A stretch of 64,000 nucleotides of DNA, from contig CM071930.1 in NCBI GenBank assembly GCA_016081115.2, positions 21,581,520 through 21,645,519 of the forward strand. Direction: 5' to 3'. Position 1 is the first letter of the stretch; the number at the start of each line of letters is the position of its first letter. A program made the position numbers and the translations under genes. The DNA is from Rehmannia glutinosa (taxonomy: Eukaryota > Streptophyta > Magnoliopsida > Lamiales > Orobanchaceae). Under the pieces are notes generated by a model. That model was not told the origin of the DNA. It worked only from the letters and a program-made list of their open reading frames with translations, and did no database searches. Below, one piece after another: positions 44,249 to 55,820 of the stretch.

Positions 44249-44690
44249 AGAAAGAAACCTACAAATTCCCCAAAGCCAAATGCGAATTTGGTTGAAGGGG
44301 ATGATGTAGTTGCGGCGGTACTTAGTCAAATTAAAGTGGCCAATGTAAAAGAATGGGTGGTAGATTCTAGGGCTACCAGGCACATCTGTAAAAATAAAGA
44401 GGCTTTCGCATCCTACAATCTTGTGGGGGATGGAGAAGAACATGTGAATCTCGAGGATTCTGGAACTGCACAAGTTCTTGGCAAAGATAAAATTCTGTTG
44501 AAACTCACATCTGGCAAGACTTTGGCTCTTAATGAAGTTCTTTATGTGCCTAATATTAGGGCAAACTTAGTTTCCGTTTCTCTGTTAGGAAAGGCTGGGG
44601 TTAGGGTGTCATTTGAATCTGACAAGATTGTAATGACAAAAAATAATGTCCTTGTGGGCAAAGGTTATTGTAATTAGGGCCTTTTTATAC
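44249..44690 (+). pseudogene. Element F protease
   Basis: WVVDSRATRHIC (about 44355-44390) is the active-site block with Gly to Arg in D-S-G, a G-to-A change. VLYVPNIRANLVSVSLLGKAG matches the C-terminal part. TAG at 44675 lies where sense codons continue (GLFILNV). Confidence 0.88.
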
Positions 44691-45803
44691 TGAATGTTTC
44701 CGATGGTATTAATAAAATTGCTTCATCTTCTGCTTACTTGATTGATTCTATTGATGTATGGCATGCTAGATTAGGACATGTTAGTGCTTCCTATATTTAT
44801 AAAATGCGAACTCTTGGTTTAAATTCTGGTATTAAAAGCCTAAATAAATATGAAATTTGTTGTGAAGCTAAATTAACCAATAAATTGTGTTTTTCCGTGC
44901 AACGAGAGACTGAATTACTTAGTCTTAGGTGATTTAAAACAAACCATGACTAGAGGTGGTAAAAATTATTATGTGACTTTCATAGATGATTATTCTAGAT
45001 ATGCTAAAGTATATTTACTCAGAAATAAAGATGAAGCCTTTATCATGTTTTGTTTATATAAATCTGAAGTTGAAAATCAGTTGAATAAGAAGATTAAAAG
45101 AGTTAGATCAGATAGAGGTGGCGAATACACATTATTTAATGATTTTTGTGAACAACAAAGAATAATTCATGAAATTATCCCTCCATATTCGCGGGAATAA
45201 AATGGTGTAGTAGAAAGAAAAAATAGAAATTTAAAAGAAATGATGAATGCAATGTTCATTAGTTCAGATGATGCGAATAACTTATAGGGCGAAGCTATTT
45301 TATCTGCATGTCACATACAAAACCGAATACTTTATAAGAAAATCGGTAAGACGCCTTATGAATTATGGAAAGGCTATCAACCTAACCTAAAATATTTAAA
45401 AGTGTGGGGGTGTCTTGCTAAAGTTATGTTGCCTGATCCTAAGAAGAGTAAAATAGGTTCTAAAACTTCCGATTGCCTATTTATTGGTTATGCTGATCAT
45501 AGTGATGCATATAGATTTCTTGTTTTGAAAAGTGATGCGCTAGATGTTATTACGATCGTTGAAACAAAAAATGCTGAATTTTTTGAGCATATTTTTCCTT
45601 TAAAAACTGAGACCATTTCTCATGCACCTGTTGAATCTACTTCTTATGCTCCTATTGAACATAATATTGAGAACTCTTTTGAGGAGTTAAGAAAGAGTAA
45701 AAGACAAAGAAAAGAAACTTCTTTTGGAAATGATTTTTATACATATCTTGTTGAAAATGACCGTTTAACATTTTCCGAAGCTGTTTCTTCTTCTGATTTT
45801 TAA
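44691..45803 (+). pseudogene. Element F integrase
   Basis: WHARLGHVSASYIYKM is the HH part of the zinc region. The Asp of FIDDYSRYAKVYLL follows, with the second catalytic Asp in RSDRGGEYT (about 45108-45134). PPYSRE*NGVVERKN (about 45180-45222) holds a TAA for CAA two codons before NGVVE, and NNL*GEA a TAG for TGG at about 45283. LKVWGCLAKVML and LFIGYADHSDAYRF mark the C-terminal domain. The tail 45600-45803 is the linker. Confidence 0.88.
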
Positions 45804-46418
45804 TACTGGAAAGAACCCATCAAAACTGAAATTGATTCTATTGAACAAAACAAAACTTGGACTTTAGTTGATTTGCCATCTGGAGCTAGACCTATAGGTT
45901 GTAAATGGATTTTTAAGCAGAAATGGTATCCTGACGGAACTATTGAAAAATAAAGCTAGATTGCTTGCATAAGGTTTTACTCAAAAACAATTTGTGGATT
46001 ATTTTGATACTTTTGCACCAGTAACTAGAATTTCTTCTATTCGAGTTTTGATTGTCTTGGCTTCTGTCCATAAACCTTTTATTCATCAAATGGATGTAAA
46101 AACTGCTTTTTTAAATGCTGATTTGGAAGAAGAGATTTATATGGTGCAACTAGAAGGTTGTGTTGTTTCTGGAAAATAAAACAAAGTTTGTAAATTACTT
46201 ATATCTTTATACGGTTTAAAACAAGCACCTAAGCAGTGACATGAGAAATTTGATCAAGTTTTGAAATCTGATGGTTTTACTTCTATTGAGGTAGATAGAT
46301 GTGTTTATACAAAACTTGTTCATAATGAGTGTGTGATTATTTCTTTATATGTAGATGACATGCTCATATTTGGTAGCAACCTTGATTTAATGAAGAGTTT
46401 CTTGCTTCAAATTTTGAT
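45804..46418 (+). pseudogene. Element F reverse transcriptase
   Basis: IGCKWIFKQKWYPDGTIEK, then FDTFAPVTRISSIRVL, QMDVKTAFLNADLEEEIYM and LYGLKQAPK are RT blocks. The catalytic LYVDDMLIFGS is at about 46345-46377. Breaks: TAA and a frame change near 45950, TAA at about 45969, a stop in GK* at 46177 and TGA for TGG at about 46238. Confidence 0.88.
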
Positions 46419-47317
46419 ATGAAAGATATGGGTGAAGCAAGTGTGATATTGGGCATTAAAATCATAAGGAAAGATAATAACATTATGTTAACGCAAGAAC
46501 AATATGTTGAGAAACTTCTTAAGAAGTTTGGACATTTCGATGTCAAACCTGTGAGTACTCCTTATGATGCTAACACTCAATTAAAGAAAACTTTTGGTGA
46601 TCATGTGGCTCAATCTGAGTATGCACAGATTATTGGGAGTCTGTTGCATTTAATGAATTTTTCATTCCTGACATAGTCTATGTTGTGTGTCGATTGAGCA
46701 GATATACACATAATCCCAACCGTGATCATTGGACTGCTTTAGTTAGGCTAATGAAATATTTGAAAGGTGCCATGAATTATGGTATTTCTTATAGTGGATT
46801 TCCCTCCGTATTAGAGGAATTTAGTGATGCTAACTGGATCTATGATTCAGATGAGATAAAATCTACTAGTGGTTATATATTCACCCTTGGTGAGGGTACA
46901 ATTACTTGGAAGTCAGCTAAACAAACTATCATAGCAAAATCTACTATGGAGTCTGAGTTTGTTTCATTAGATTTAGCTAGCAATGAGGCTGAGTGGTTGA
47001 AAAACTTCTTAGCAGATATTCTGTTGGGTTCAAAACCAACATCTTCAGTGTCTATGCATTGTGATTGTCAAGCAGCAATCGCAATTGCAAAGAATAAAAC
47101 CTTTAATGGTAAAAACAGACATATTCGTCTGAGACATGAGATGATTAAACAGTTGTTAAAACATGGAGTAATATCCATTGATTATGTGAAGTCATAAGTG
47201 AATTTGGCCGATCCTCTGACTAAACCTTTGGGAAGGAAATTAATTATTGAGACATCGAGGGGAATGGGACTTAAGCCAATTGATAAATTAACAATGACAG
47301 AAACCCAACATTTGTAA
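46419..47317 (+). pseudogene. Element F RT connection and RNase H
   Basis: Open stretches 46419-46676 and 46685-47197: DMGEASVILGIKI, RYTHNPNRDHW and FSDANWIYDSDEIKSTSGYIF. TIIAKSTMESEFVSLDLASNEAEW keeps the catalytic Glu pattern, and GKNRHIRLRHEMIKQLL follows. TAA at 47195 interrupts KS*VNLADPLTKPL; the natural end is TAA 47315-47317. Confidence 0.88.
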
Positions 47318-47859
47318 TTGGAGATCCCATGAATAAGGTTCATATGGATAATAACAAGTCACTTGTTAATTGTGTTAGCACTAAAATTAATTGTCCTCCT
47401 ATGGTGTGAGAAGTGCTAAATTGCAATTATGCGAGAATGAGTTACTAAAACTCTTAATGAATTTTATATCCCTTAAGGGTGGTATATTTAATTGCAAAAT
47501 ATACTTGATGAAATTCACCTATATGAGTGTGGAGTGGGGCCGCTCCTATGAGACTTTGGCATGTTTCTAGAGCATTCATGAATACCAGGCACGCGCATGG
47601 CCTATTAGCGCAACACTGCATTGAATGGCAAATTTTTGAGATAGTGTAATGTGACTAGTAAGATTTTAACTTACAATAAAGAGTTTTGGTGCATAGAAGC
47701 TGCAAGCTTCACCGAAACTCTGTATCTTAAATCTTATATTTCTAGGTCTGGTTCATAGTCCAAGAGACACCAGATTCGATGCATTTTACACTTATATTTG
47801 TAACCCATCAGATTATTCCTTCTTATTCTTTATTAATCTTTTAAAAATATGTGGGGGAT
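47318..47859 (+). other. Element F 3' untranslated region with polypurine tract
   Basis: No gene. Ends in GTGGGGGAT just before the LTR, the polypurine tract. Confidence 0.75.
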
Positions 47860-48985
47860 TGTTGTATTTAACGAGTGTTTTTAAAAGATTCTCAATCCCA
47901 CATAGGAAATCAAAACAAGTTTTATCCTCTTTATTAATGAGAGACCATTATGGGCTTAATAATAATGGGTCAAGAGAATAAGAAGCCCTCGTGCACATAA
48001 AGAGAATAAGAAGCCCTCCCCCCGCGCCCGGGTGATACGGGCTCGACCCACCTCGTTTTGCCACTTAAAATTCTTAATATTTTGAGTTAATCCATCAGCC
48101 CATTTTTAGGATTAATGGATTAAGTTTTGAACTATTCAAAAACGTCATCAGCATATTTGAATCCTTATCATCAGTTGGGTCTTATCCTTTTAAACCCACT
48201 GAGGCCTGACTTTCAGAGTTAGCTCCACTTTTTTAGAATAAATTGATCCTCCATTTGATCGGACTGTTAGCACCCATTGAGTTAGTTCCTATTCTTCGGC
48301 TTACACTCGTTGGATTTATTTGGCTTATATATTTTCATACCTCAGTTACAGAGTTACACAACAGAGTTCAGAAATATACACAGTCTTCTATTTTTTGCGC
48401 TTTTTTTTCTCTGTTGGGTTACGAATTACTTTTGCTATTCATTTTCATGTTGAATACTGGGGGATTAACAAAATAAAATACTTAAGGACAGTGCATCCTT
48501 GCATGCCTCAGGAATCCCTCTCATTTTTATTTGAGCAAGTCTCTTGTGAGACGGTCTCACGAATCTAAATTCGTGAGACGGACCTCATAAGGGCTCCGTC
48601 TTGAGAACATGAACCATGAAAATAAATTTAAAAATAATAATGAACCATGAATCAACAAAAATAAACCCTAAAAACATGAACCATGAAGAATAAACCCGAA
48701 AAACAAAAATAAACCCAAAAAATAAAAAATAAACCCTAAAAAAAACTAAAAATCCTAAAAACCCAAATCAATTAAAAATAAACCCAAGAAACAAAATAAA
48801 CCCTAAAAAAACAAATATAAACCCTAAGAAAAATAAAATCTGAAAAAACCTTTAAAACTTTGTGTAAGGGCTCCGTCTCACGGATCTAAATCCGTGAGAC
48901 CGTCTCACGCAAATTTTTGCCTTTTTATTTTTGTTCGTCCGGATTTTTATTCTCTATTTCGGACTGCTGCAACTTTTATACAACA
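47860..48985 (+). repeat. Element F 3' LTR with MITE insertion
   Basis: TGTTGTATTTAACGAG to TTTATACAACA, interrupted at 48533-48921. The duplication TATAT follows at 48986-48990. Confidence 0.92.
48533..48921. mobile_element. MULE-like MITE (389 bp) in element F 3' LTR
   Basis: Flanked by a perfect 9-bp duplication TTTTTATTT (48524-48532 and 48922-48930). The 5' LTR lacks it. Inverted ends carry GTGAGACGGTCTCACG and each arm is itself nearly palindromic (GTCTCACG-AATCTAAATT-CGTGAGAC). The interior is A-rich with AATAAACCCTAAAAA repeats. The 9-bp duplication points to the Mutator superfamily. Confidence 0.82.
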
Positions 48986-48990
48986 TATAT

Positions 48991-50166
48991 AGTATGTGAG
49001 TGAGTTCGGAATGAGAGTTCTTTCGGCATCTCATGGTACATAAAAATCAGGCCTAGCCTAAAAGACCTGCTTTTCAATAAAAACTTCCTTTTAGATCTTT
49101 CATGGTAGTAATGTAGGCGGCGTGTATTCTAATAAAAGAATAAGGGAAATGGTTTTGCCGTCACGGATAAGGAGGTGGATGAAATGAACTAATGAAGGAC
49201 AAGAATTACCCATCAAAATAAAAAGATAGTACAATAATAACCACCCAACATATACTATCTAACTAATCATGAATTCAAACCACCTAAATGAGAGTTGAGA
49301 AATAAAAACATAATATATATCCATCTTATATGGTAAAAGAAAAAACAAAGTTGACACATGTCATCACTTAATTAATCTTCAACATTTATCAACTTCTCAT
49401 TATTTCAATTTCACATGGCGGCTTCACATTTATCTATGTGACACTCCTATGTACTTAAAAAAATAACAAATTTAATTAAAATTCTAAAGGATAAAATGTA
49501 ATACCAAAAATAAAGGATTTGCTCACAATTAGTTTGGAAAAGTCGATGCTGATCAAATCTATCCGAAGATATAAATTTTTGAATTTAAAAAATAACAAAT
49601 AATCCAAAAATCAAGAATTCTATCTACACTATCTTTTAAATTTGTGACACTAAAATTTTATCTTTGGACAAATCCCGTGTAACATGTATTATTCTAATGT
49701 GTGTGTGTGTGTGTCACAAAAAAATAATGACGACAACTAATGCGCCTCACCATCAATCGTGTTTGCAGGTGTCTGTTTTTAAGTAAAACAACCAAACATA
49801 AAATTTGACTAATAAGTTAATTAACAATGAATTAAATTAAAAAATAATTAACAAGTAGAATCTAAATGTTAATATCAATAACTCAAAATTAACTATTACA
49901 TTGTATGATATACACGTGCACCATCTTATTGTACATCAGACAAACTTATAGGCACACATTTATCCAAATCGATAAAATATTTTTCGCTCCAGCTAATAGA
50001 TAAATAACACGGCTTATTCGTGAAAGTCAAACAAAATGAAAAACCAATACTCTCGGCAGTCCAAATCAATCAAGGGTCTGAAAATGAAATCAATAATTTA
50101 CAGAAAAACAATGACGATGGGGGAATTTGGTGGCAGTAGTTACGAAACATCCTCTTCAAATTTTTA
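48991..50166. other. Downstream flank of VHA-d, no gene
   Basis: AT-rich sequence with a (GT)n array near 49697-49714. The part next to 50166 is the 3' UTR of VHA-d on the minus strand; its poly(A) site cannot be placed with confidence. Confidence 0.55.
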
Positions 50167-53100
50167 CTAAAATATAAAAACGACACTGTCGTGCACTCTG
50201 GACTTCTGGTTTTGTGCCACACATTCGGATATCCACATCAAATTCCTGATCTCCTGCTCTCTCAACCTCATATACGCAAAAAATACACCATAATGGAACT
50301 GCATAACCAATGTATAACAGAACCAATAAATCATTAAAATAGCAAATGGACCAGAGAAATTGAAGGCTGCTTCCAGAAATAAACATTCCAAATACTATCA
50401 CTAATCATGCACATTCCTATTAAGACCTGGGTGTTTGGAAGAGCTTATAAGCTCTTCAAAATATCTTAAAGATATCCTATAAGATGTTTGAGAGCTTACA
50501 AGTTCTCTAAATGTGCTTCGTAATTTTTTTTCTTTAATCGAGCTCTCAAAGTAAGATGTTAAGAGCTTATAAACTCTTCTTAAAAAAGTTGGGGACCCCA
50601 ACTTATTTTCAAAATAAGATCTTATTTTAACGACATCCTTTCACTTTGACCATTTTAATTACAAAATGCCATTCACTTCAACAACTTATTTAACTTCTTA
50701 CAAGCTCTATAAACATTTTATAAGATGTATGAGGTGATAACATTTTTTTTTAAATAAGCTCAACCAAACATCCTCTACATGTACAGCAAGCTTTGGGAAA
50801 ACAAACCTGCTGCTCAAATGCTAAGCATAGTCGTTTTACTTCCTCTTCATAAAAGGCCTTGTCCAGAATCTGACTCTCTCCATAGGATAACTTAGAAAAT
50901 ATGGTCTGATAAGGAGGATACTTCTCCATGGCAGCACGAACCTAGAAAAGTTAAACAAATAAAATTTAAGAGAAGGATACTAAATGGCTTTTGTTTTGCT
51001 AAAGGAAGAAGGACGCCAAGGCAACAATGAGGAACAAGAAAACACACACAACTAATGAAAAATCATGAAAACAAATAAGTAAACAATAATTACAGAAAAA
51101 ACTGAATGATCCTGATTTTTTAATAATTTTGCCACTTCAACTTTTGATTTTGCGCTATCTGCCTCTTGCACCCAATTTGCCTGAAAAATACACCACTAGC
51201 ACAGGCATTTGATCATCATATCCTAATTACTCCCAAAGAATATCTTAACAGTTCAAAGGCCCTAGACCCATAAAAAGAAAGAATATCCACTGCTATATGT
51301 TTTCCTTCTTTAGGAGTTCAGTTTCCATGTCCGTCCCACCCACACCCGCCCACCGAGCTAGGAGGGGGAGCTGTGCTTTACTAGGCTTGATCACCTAGTT
51401 GCATTTTGCGTAATATTCCAAATTACAACACAGCAAGGAAATATACAACCAGAATATGAATAGAAACTATAAAGTACCTGATCTATATCCTCGCAGACGG
51501 CAAGCTCCTCATGACCATAAGGATATCTATCAAATAAGTATGTCGTTATTGACAGGAAAAAGGAGCCCCAACAAAGAGTATAACCTGAACTCTGTGAAAT
51601 ATAAATAGCTTAAAAAGAAGCCCTTACAGTAAGCCAAAATTAGAATACAACTTCCTACGATCATCTCGAGTAAGCTCGGTGCCAATGCTGTAGATAAATT
51701 GCATATGAAGGAGTCAGAACTCGGAAAATAATAAGACCAACTCATACATATAAGAACATTTTCGTTGATTTTAGACAGTGCTATACCTGTTTATTGTGAT
51801 ATTAACTGCCCTTCTGTCAGCCTCAAAGGCTAGGAGGTCAGACATAATCTCAGCAGTGGCGCCACCAAGTTTCTACTAGTAAAGTGCCATGTTAGAATTA
51901 AAATCCCATAACAGAAACTAATGTACTTCGTATACAAAAGCAAAGGAAAGTTTTTGAACATTCCAAAATAACCACTATACCTGGCAAAATCTGTAAAAAT
52001 CCTCAAGATATGCCTTGTAGAGAGTATTCCTCATAATTTCAATGTTCATGTCATCCAAGTCCTGCAAACGTATACCATATAAGAGAACGCACACACATGA
52101 AGAACCATGCAAATACTGGGCTTCACTACTCAGTGTTTACTAACAAAACCAATACCTATTTCATGTTATCCAATTCCTGCAAAGCTATCCAAATAAATGA
52201 GCACACACAGACGAACAATCATGCAATTGCAGGCTTTCTTTCTGCTCAGTGTATACTAATAAAACCAGTACGTATTATATAGGTCAAAAGAGGCGACAAT
52301 AGTTCCATCTGCTGATAATATATTCTTTCCAGTGTTGTGTTAATTAGCTGGTATTGTATCATTAGTAATATTTATTCACCGTTAAATTTTCACACATAAT
52401 GTAGTCCAATAAGGTGGGTTGGTCATTGAACTGTTTCTAAGTAAGCCAGCAGTACTTGGACCCAATCAGCCAATGATACGCAGAACAATCATTGAGATTG
52501 TGCAAATATTCATATATGAGAGCAAATGGCCAGAAATATATATATATATATATATATATATAAACATGCAAAGTTGATAGTTTTCTACCTATAAACCATT
52601 CAGAACTTAGAATCATGATGACAAGACCATTGGTAAATAAAAATGAATCAAAGATCTTCGTGACACCAGAGTCAGTTGCTATATAACAGAGCAATCACAA
52701 TGCAGAAAAGCGAAAAAAAATATAAAGCAGTAGGAACCTCTGAGGTGATGCACTCGGAGAAGTACGGAGCCAGGGGCGTGTCAACAAGCACCAGTCTATA
52801 AAGCTCCCTCATATTCTGAGCAACTGCTAGAGTGGCAATACTGTGGAAACAAATGATTAATTCCCAACCTATACCCACTCTATAAGGGTCAAAGTGTCTG
52901 GTTAAGGTATGATACCTGTCAAACATCCCTAAAGGATGGCATTTCTCCAACAACTCCTGAACATCTCTCTCATGCAATGTTCCAGTTACGATTAGGACAA
53001 CATTGTCAATCATGTGGCCATATCTAAGTACAAGCAAAACTTTCAGATCAAGAATGAAGGTCGGTATCAGGTTTGAAAGCATAAAACCAGTAGTGGAAAA

Positions 53101-54597
53101 AATGCTTAACAAAAAGTGTGCACACAATGCCCACCATAAAAAACAAGGTGTCATAATCCCTGTGTTTATGAGAAGCTTTGCACTGTCCAATATAAATACT
53201 GCAATTCTTTCTACTGGAGAAGTACCTCTGTAATCTTTATTAAAGATATTTTGTACCTCAAAGTAATAATTTGATGATCAACAGAATTTGAACCTAGCTT
53301 ACTTGTTTGCACAAATAAGATAATTGAACTTAGTTTATTTTACTTGATTAAAATGGAAAATCAATGTGGTGTCTATGCACAATGGTTAGACTCTAGAAGT
53401 ACTTTGATGGATATAAAATTCAAGAATATAAGTATATAGAACTATAGATCAACAGAGTGACTGTAATACAACAAGTAAAAAATCTGAGAGAGTGATCTAC
53501 ATACGTGATATACTCTAAAAAGGTTGACAAAGGCTCTGTGGCTTGGGTTAACATGTGCTTATACTCATCCACCAGTTTAAGGGTGCATTTCTCCACAATC
53601 GTCGTCGTATGCAATGGAGAGGGCTCTGCAATTTGAGAAGATAACAAAAAACAATTACAACAGGTATTTGAAAATGCCAACAAGCAGCAGAACTGGTAAA
53701 GCTTCTGACAACTAATGAAACTAATAAATGCTTACAATAAATAATCAATCAACAGATAGCCACTTCGTAAGTCAACTACTTTAAGACGCCTCAGTAGATC
53801 TATCACTGAAACTTATTCTACTTTCCTAGGTGATAACTGATACTTATCGATAATAAGGCACTTGCGATAGTTTGAAGTTGGATAATGGAATTGGAGCCAA
53901 TGATTACAAATGAATCCAAAATATATCGCAAATGAAAAAAGGAAACAGGTTACTTCAGCACAAACTTATTCACCCCAGTTCAAAGGATTTGTAACTCTGA
54001 ATTTAAAATCCTCAATGTTGAAAACCATTCTATTAAACTAAATCTAATAGTGTGCTGATCCAGTAAACATATCCTAGAAACAATGTATGACTGAGTACTT
54101 CGGATCTAAGTTAATTCAGAACTAAAAGGATAGCCTAGAAAACCAACTTAATAGTTAATAACTCCAAATCAACAGTCTACTTCTCCATCTCATCAATTGC
54201 AAGTAACTCTCCAACGGCCACATATCAGAAGTCAAATTCCATAGCTCAGAACTAAGAAACTTTGAAATAGGCTAATCTAACGAAAATAAGCAATTAAATC
54301 TGATTTTTGGTTGATCCAGTAAATGGAAACAAAATCAATCGGATCAACCTAATCACTCCAAATTGAACACCCTTATTCACCACATCGATTACATAAATAA
54401 AAACAAATAGACTAACCGTTTTGGAGGTAGGGCCCGTACTCAGTAGCGGAGAGGTGCATTTTGATGTCGTCCAGGGTTTCGCACTGGCAAAGGTTGTTGT
54501 AATCGGCGGCGGTAAGGAGCCCCGACCGGTATCCTCGCACGATGGCCTCCAGGTAACCGCCGTGGATGTTGAAGGTCATCGCTTCGAATCCGTACAT
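50167..54597 (-). CDS. VHA-d: V-type proton ATPase subunit d (10 exons)
   Basis: Subunit d sits on the membrane Vo sector and couples the central stalk to the proteolipid ring of the vacuolar/endomembrane proton pump. Exons by eye (minus): 54597-54417, 53625-53505, 53023-52916, 52840-52738, 52061-51981, 51872-51787, 51687-51628, 51526-51478, 50941-50807, 50298-50167. All introns are GT-AG and the phases join without a break. The predicted protein is 351 aa, exactly the usual plant length. Landmarks: MYGFEAMTFNIHGGYLEAIV at the start, GHMIDNVVLIVTGTLHERDV, HPLGMFDSIATLAVAQNMRE, TPLAPYFSEC, LGGATAEIMSDLLAFEADRR, HEELAVCEDIDQ, and HDSVVFIF at the end. It is soluble with no membrane helix, as expected. 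No stop or frameshift is seen. It is the only host gene in the window and is expected to be functional. Confidence 0.96.
50429..50773. mobile_element. MITE-like inverted repeat in last VHA-d intron
   Basis: GGGTGTTTGG (50429) is mirrored by CCAAACATCC (50764-50773), and inside both ends lie GAGCTTATAAGCTC-like and AAATAAGCTCAA blocks. A GTTTGG-type end is common in plant hAT MITEs. No 8-bp duplication could be seen. Confidence 0.45.
51094..51180 (-). other. Candidate cryptic cassette exon in VHA-d intron 8
   Basis: On the minus strand TGTATTTTTCAG precedes an 87-nt open stretch, which ends at CT|GTAATT. It lies in phase 0 between exons 8 and 9 and would add 29 residues (starts ANWVQEADSAKSKVEVAK). 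The acceptor is good and the donor weak. The residues match nothing I recall in subunit d, and the protein has its family length without them. Confidence 0.3.
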
Positions 54598-54912
54598 TTT
54601 GTTGCTACAGATCTGAAGCGAATTGGAGAAAAAAGGAAAAGAAAATTGTTATAGCCCTTTCGAGAAAACCCACACGACGAGCTATTTGAGATAGAAAGGG
54701 GAATTGAGGTGAGAGGTGGGGTGAAAGATTAATCGAGCGTCAGATTTTCTGGTCACGTTCTCACGTTGATGGGGATAGTCTGACGGTGGTTAAAACCATA
54801 AAATTTCGAAAATTGAGGGGTTCAATTGTAGCAAATTGCTAATGTTTTGCAGTCATCGATCTAGTTTAAAAATATCTTAGTTTAATTTTCGTAATGATTC
54901 CAAAATTATTAG
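54598..54912 (-). promoter_or_regulatory. VHA-d 5' UTR and proximal promoter
   Basis: Only 315 bp separate the start codon from the target duplication of the hAT element. On the minus strand there are two ACGTGA words (about 54755-54770) and a CTATAA word about 50 nt before the ATG. A start site cannot be fixed from sequence alone. Confidence 0.45.
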
Positions 54913-55820
54913 GCGTGTAAATCAAACTGAATAGCTCGGTATTCGGTTCGAGCTTGACTCGCCGCCACCTCGTTCGAGCTCATCAATTTCCTTTTCAAAT
55001 CGAGCATGAACAGATTCTGATATCCGTTAATGATTTCGAATCGAGTACGATCACTCCCTTGTTCGACTCGCTGGGCTCGTGAACACCAAATACATATATT
55101 TCGGTACTTTCTATTTCTACCACCTTAAATTTCCTTTGCTTTAATACCTTCGACTTTCATGTTTTGGAAGTTAAATCAATTATTGGAATAACGCAATTTT
55201 TAGCCGTTGAGCCAATGATCTTTTTTATATTCTAAATATTAATGTTTTAGTTGAAATTAGGGTTAAATACACATCAAGTCTCCTTCAACGTGAGTTTATA
55301 AATTGATTTCAACAAGCAGACGAATTTGTGAATTCTGGTTTCCCTCAAATATCAAAAGGTAATTAAAATTTTGTTCAGTTTATTTATTGTTTGTTAACTA
55401 TTGCAAACTTTTATACTTTTTCAAACTCATGTGCAAAATGCTTCCCTTCTTCGATTAATTACATCTAGTTCAATTCAATTTTGAATCTTGTGAAATTAAG
55501 CAAATTAGCAATCATTAAAAATATACTTTGTAAAATTATTTTTATATAGAAAATATTGATATAGAATATAATGGGTGAATTCACCAACTTCATTCAAATT
55601 TGCTTAACCAAGCAAATGCCCACGATGTGTTTGATTCTTTTTCAATAAGAACTTACACACTGATATCTATTGATTTGCATGTTTGGTTTGATAACTCCAA
55701 GCCAACTTGTTTTAGAAATAGTAATAATCAACTTAAATTTCATAGCATACTTGTTAGACATCTGAATCAAGTAGTTATGACACTTTTACATTTATTCTCT
55801 TTGTGGTTTTCTTGACATAT

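Larger units (their letters stand above)
42576..48985 (+). mobile_element. Element F: Ty1/copia retrotransposon
   Basis: LTRs at 42576-43345 and 47860-48985 (the second enlarged by a MITE), flanked by TATAT (42571-42575 and 48986-48990). Gag, protease, integrase, RT and RNase H are in copia order in one frame series of about 1,300 codons. Many breaks are transitions (CAG to TAG, CAA to TAA, TGG to TAG/TGA), the pattern left by deamination of methylated cytosine. No accessory ORF. The lineage within copia was not determined. Confidence 0.93.

Noticed and set aside
54421..54654. Plus-strand 77-codon ORF over VHA-d exon 1
   Set aside because: Antisense shadow of the conserved first exon; no domain of its own.
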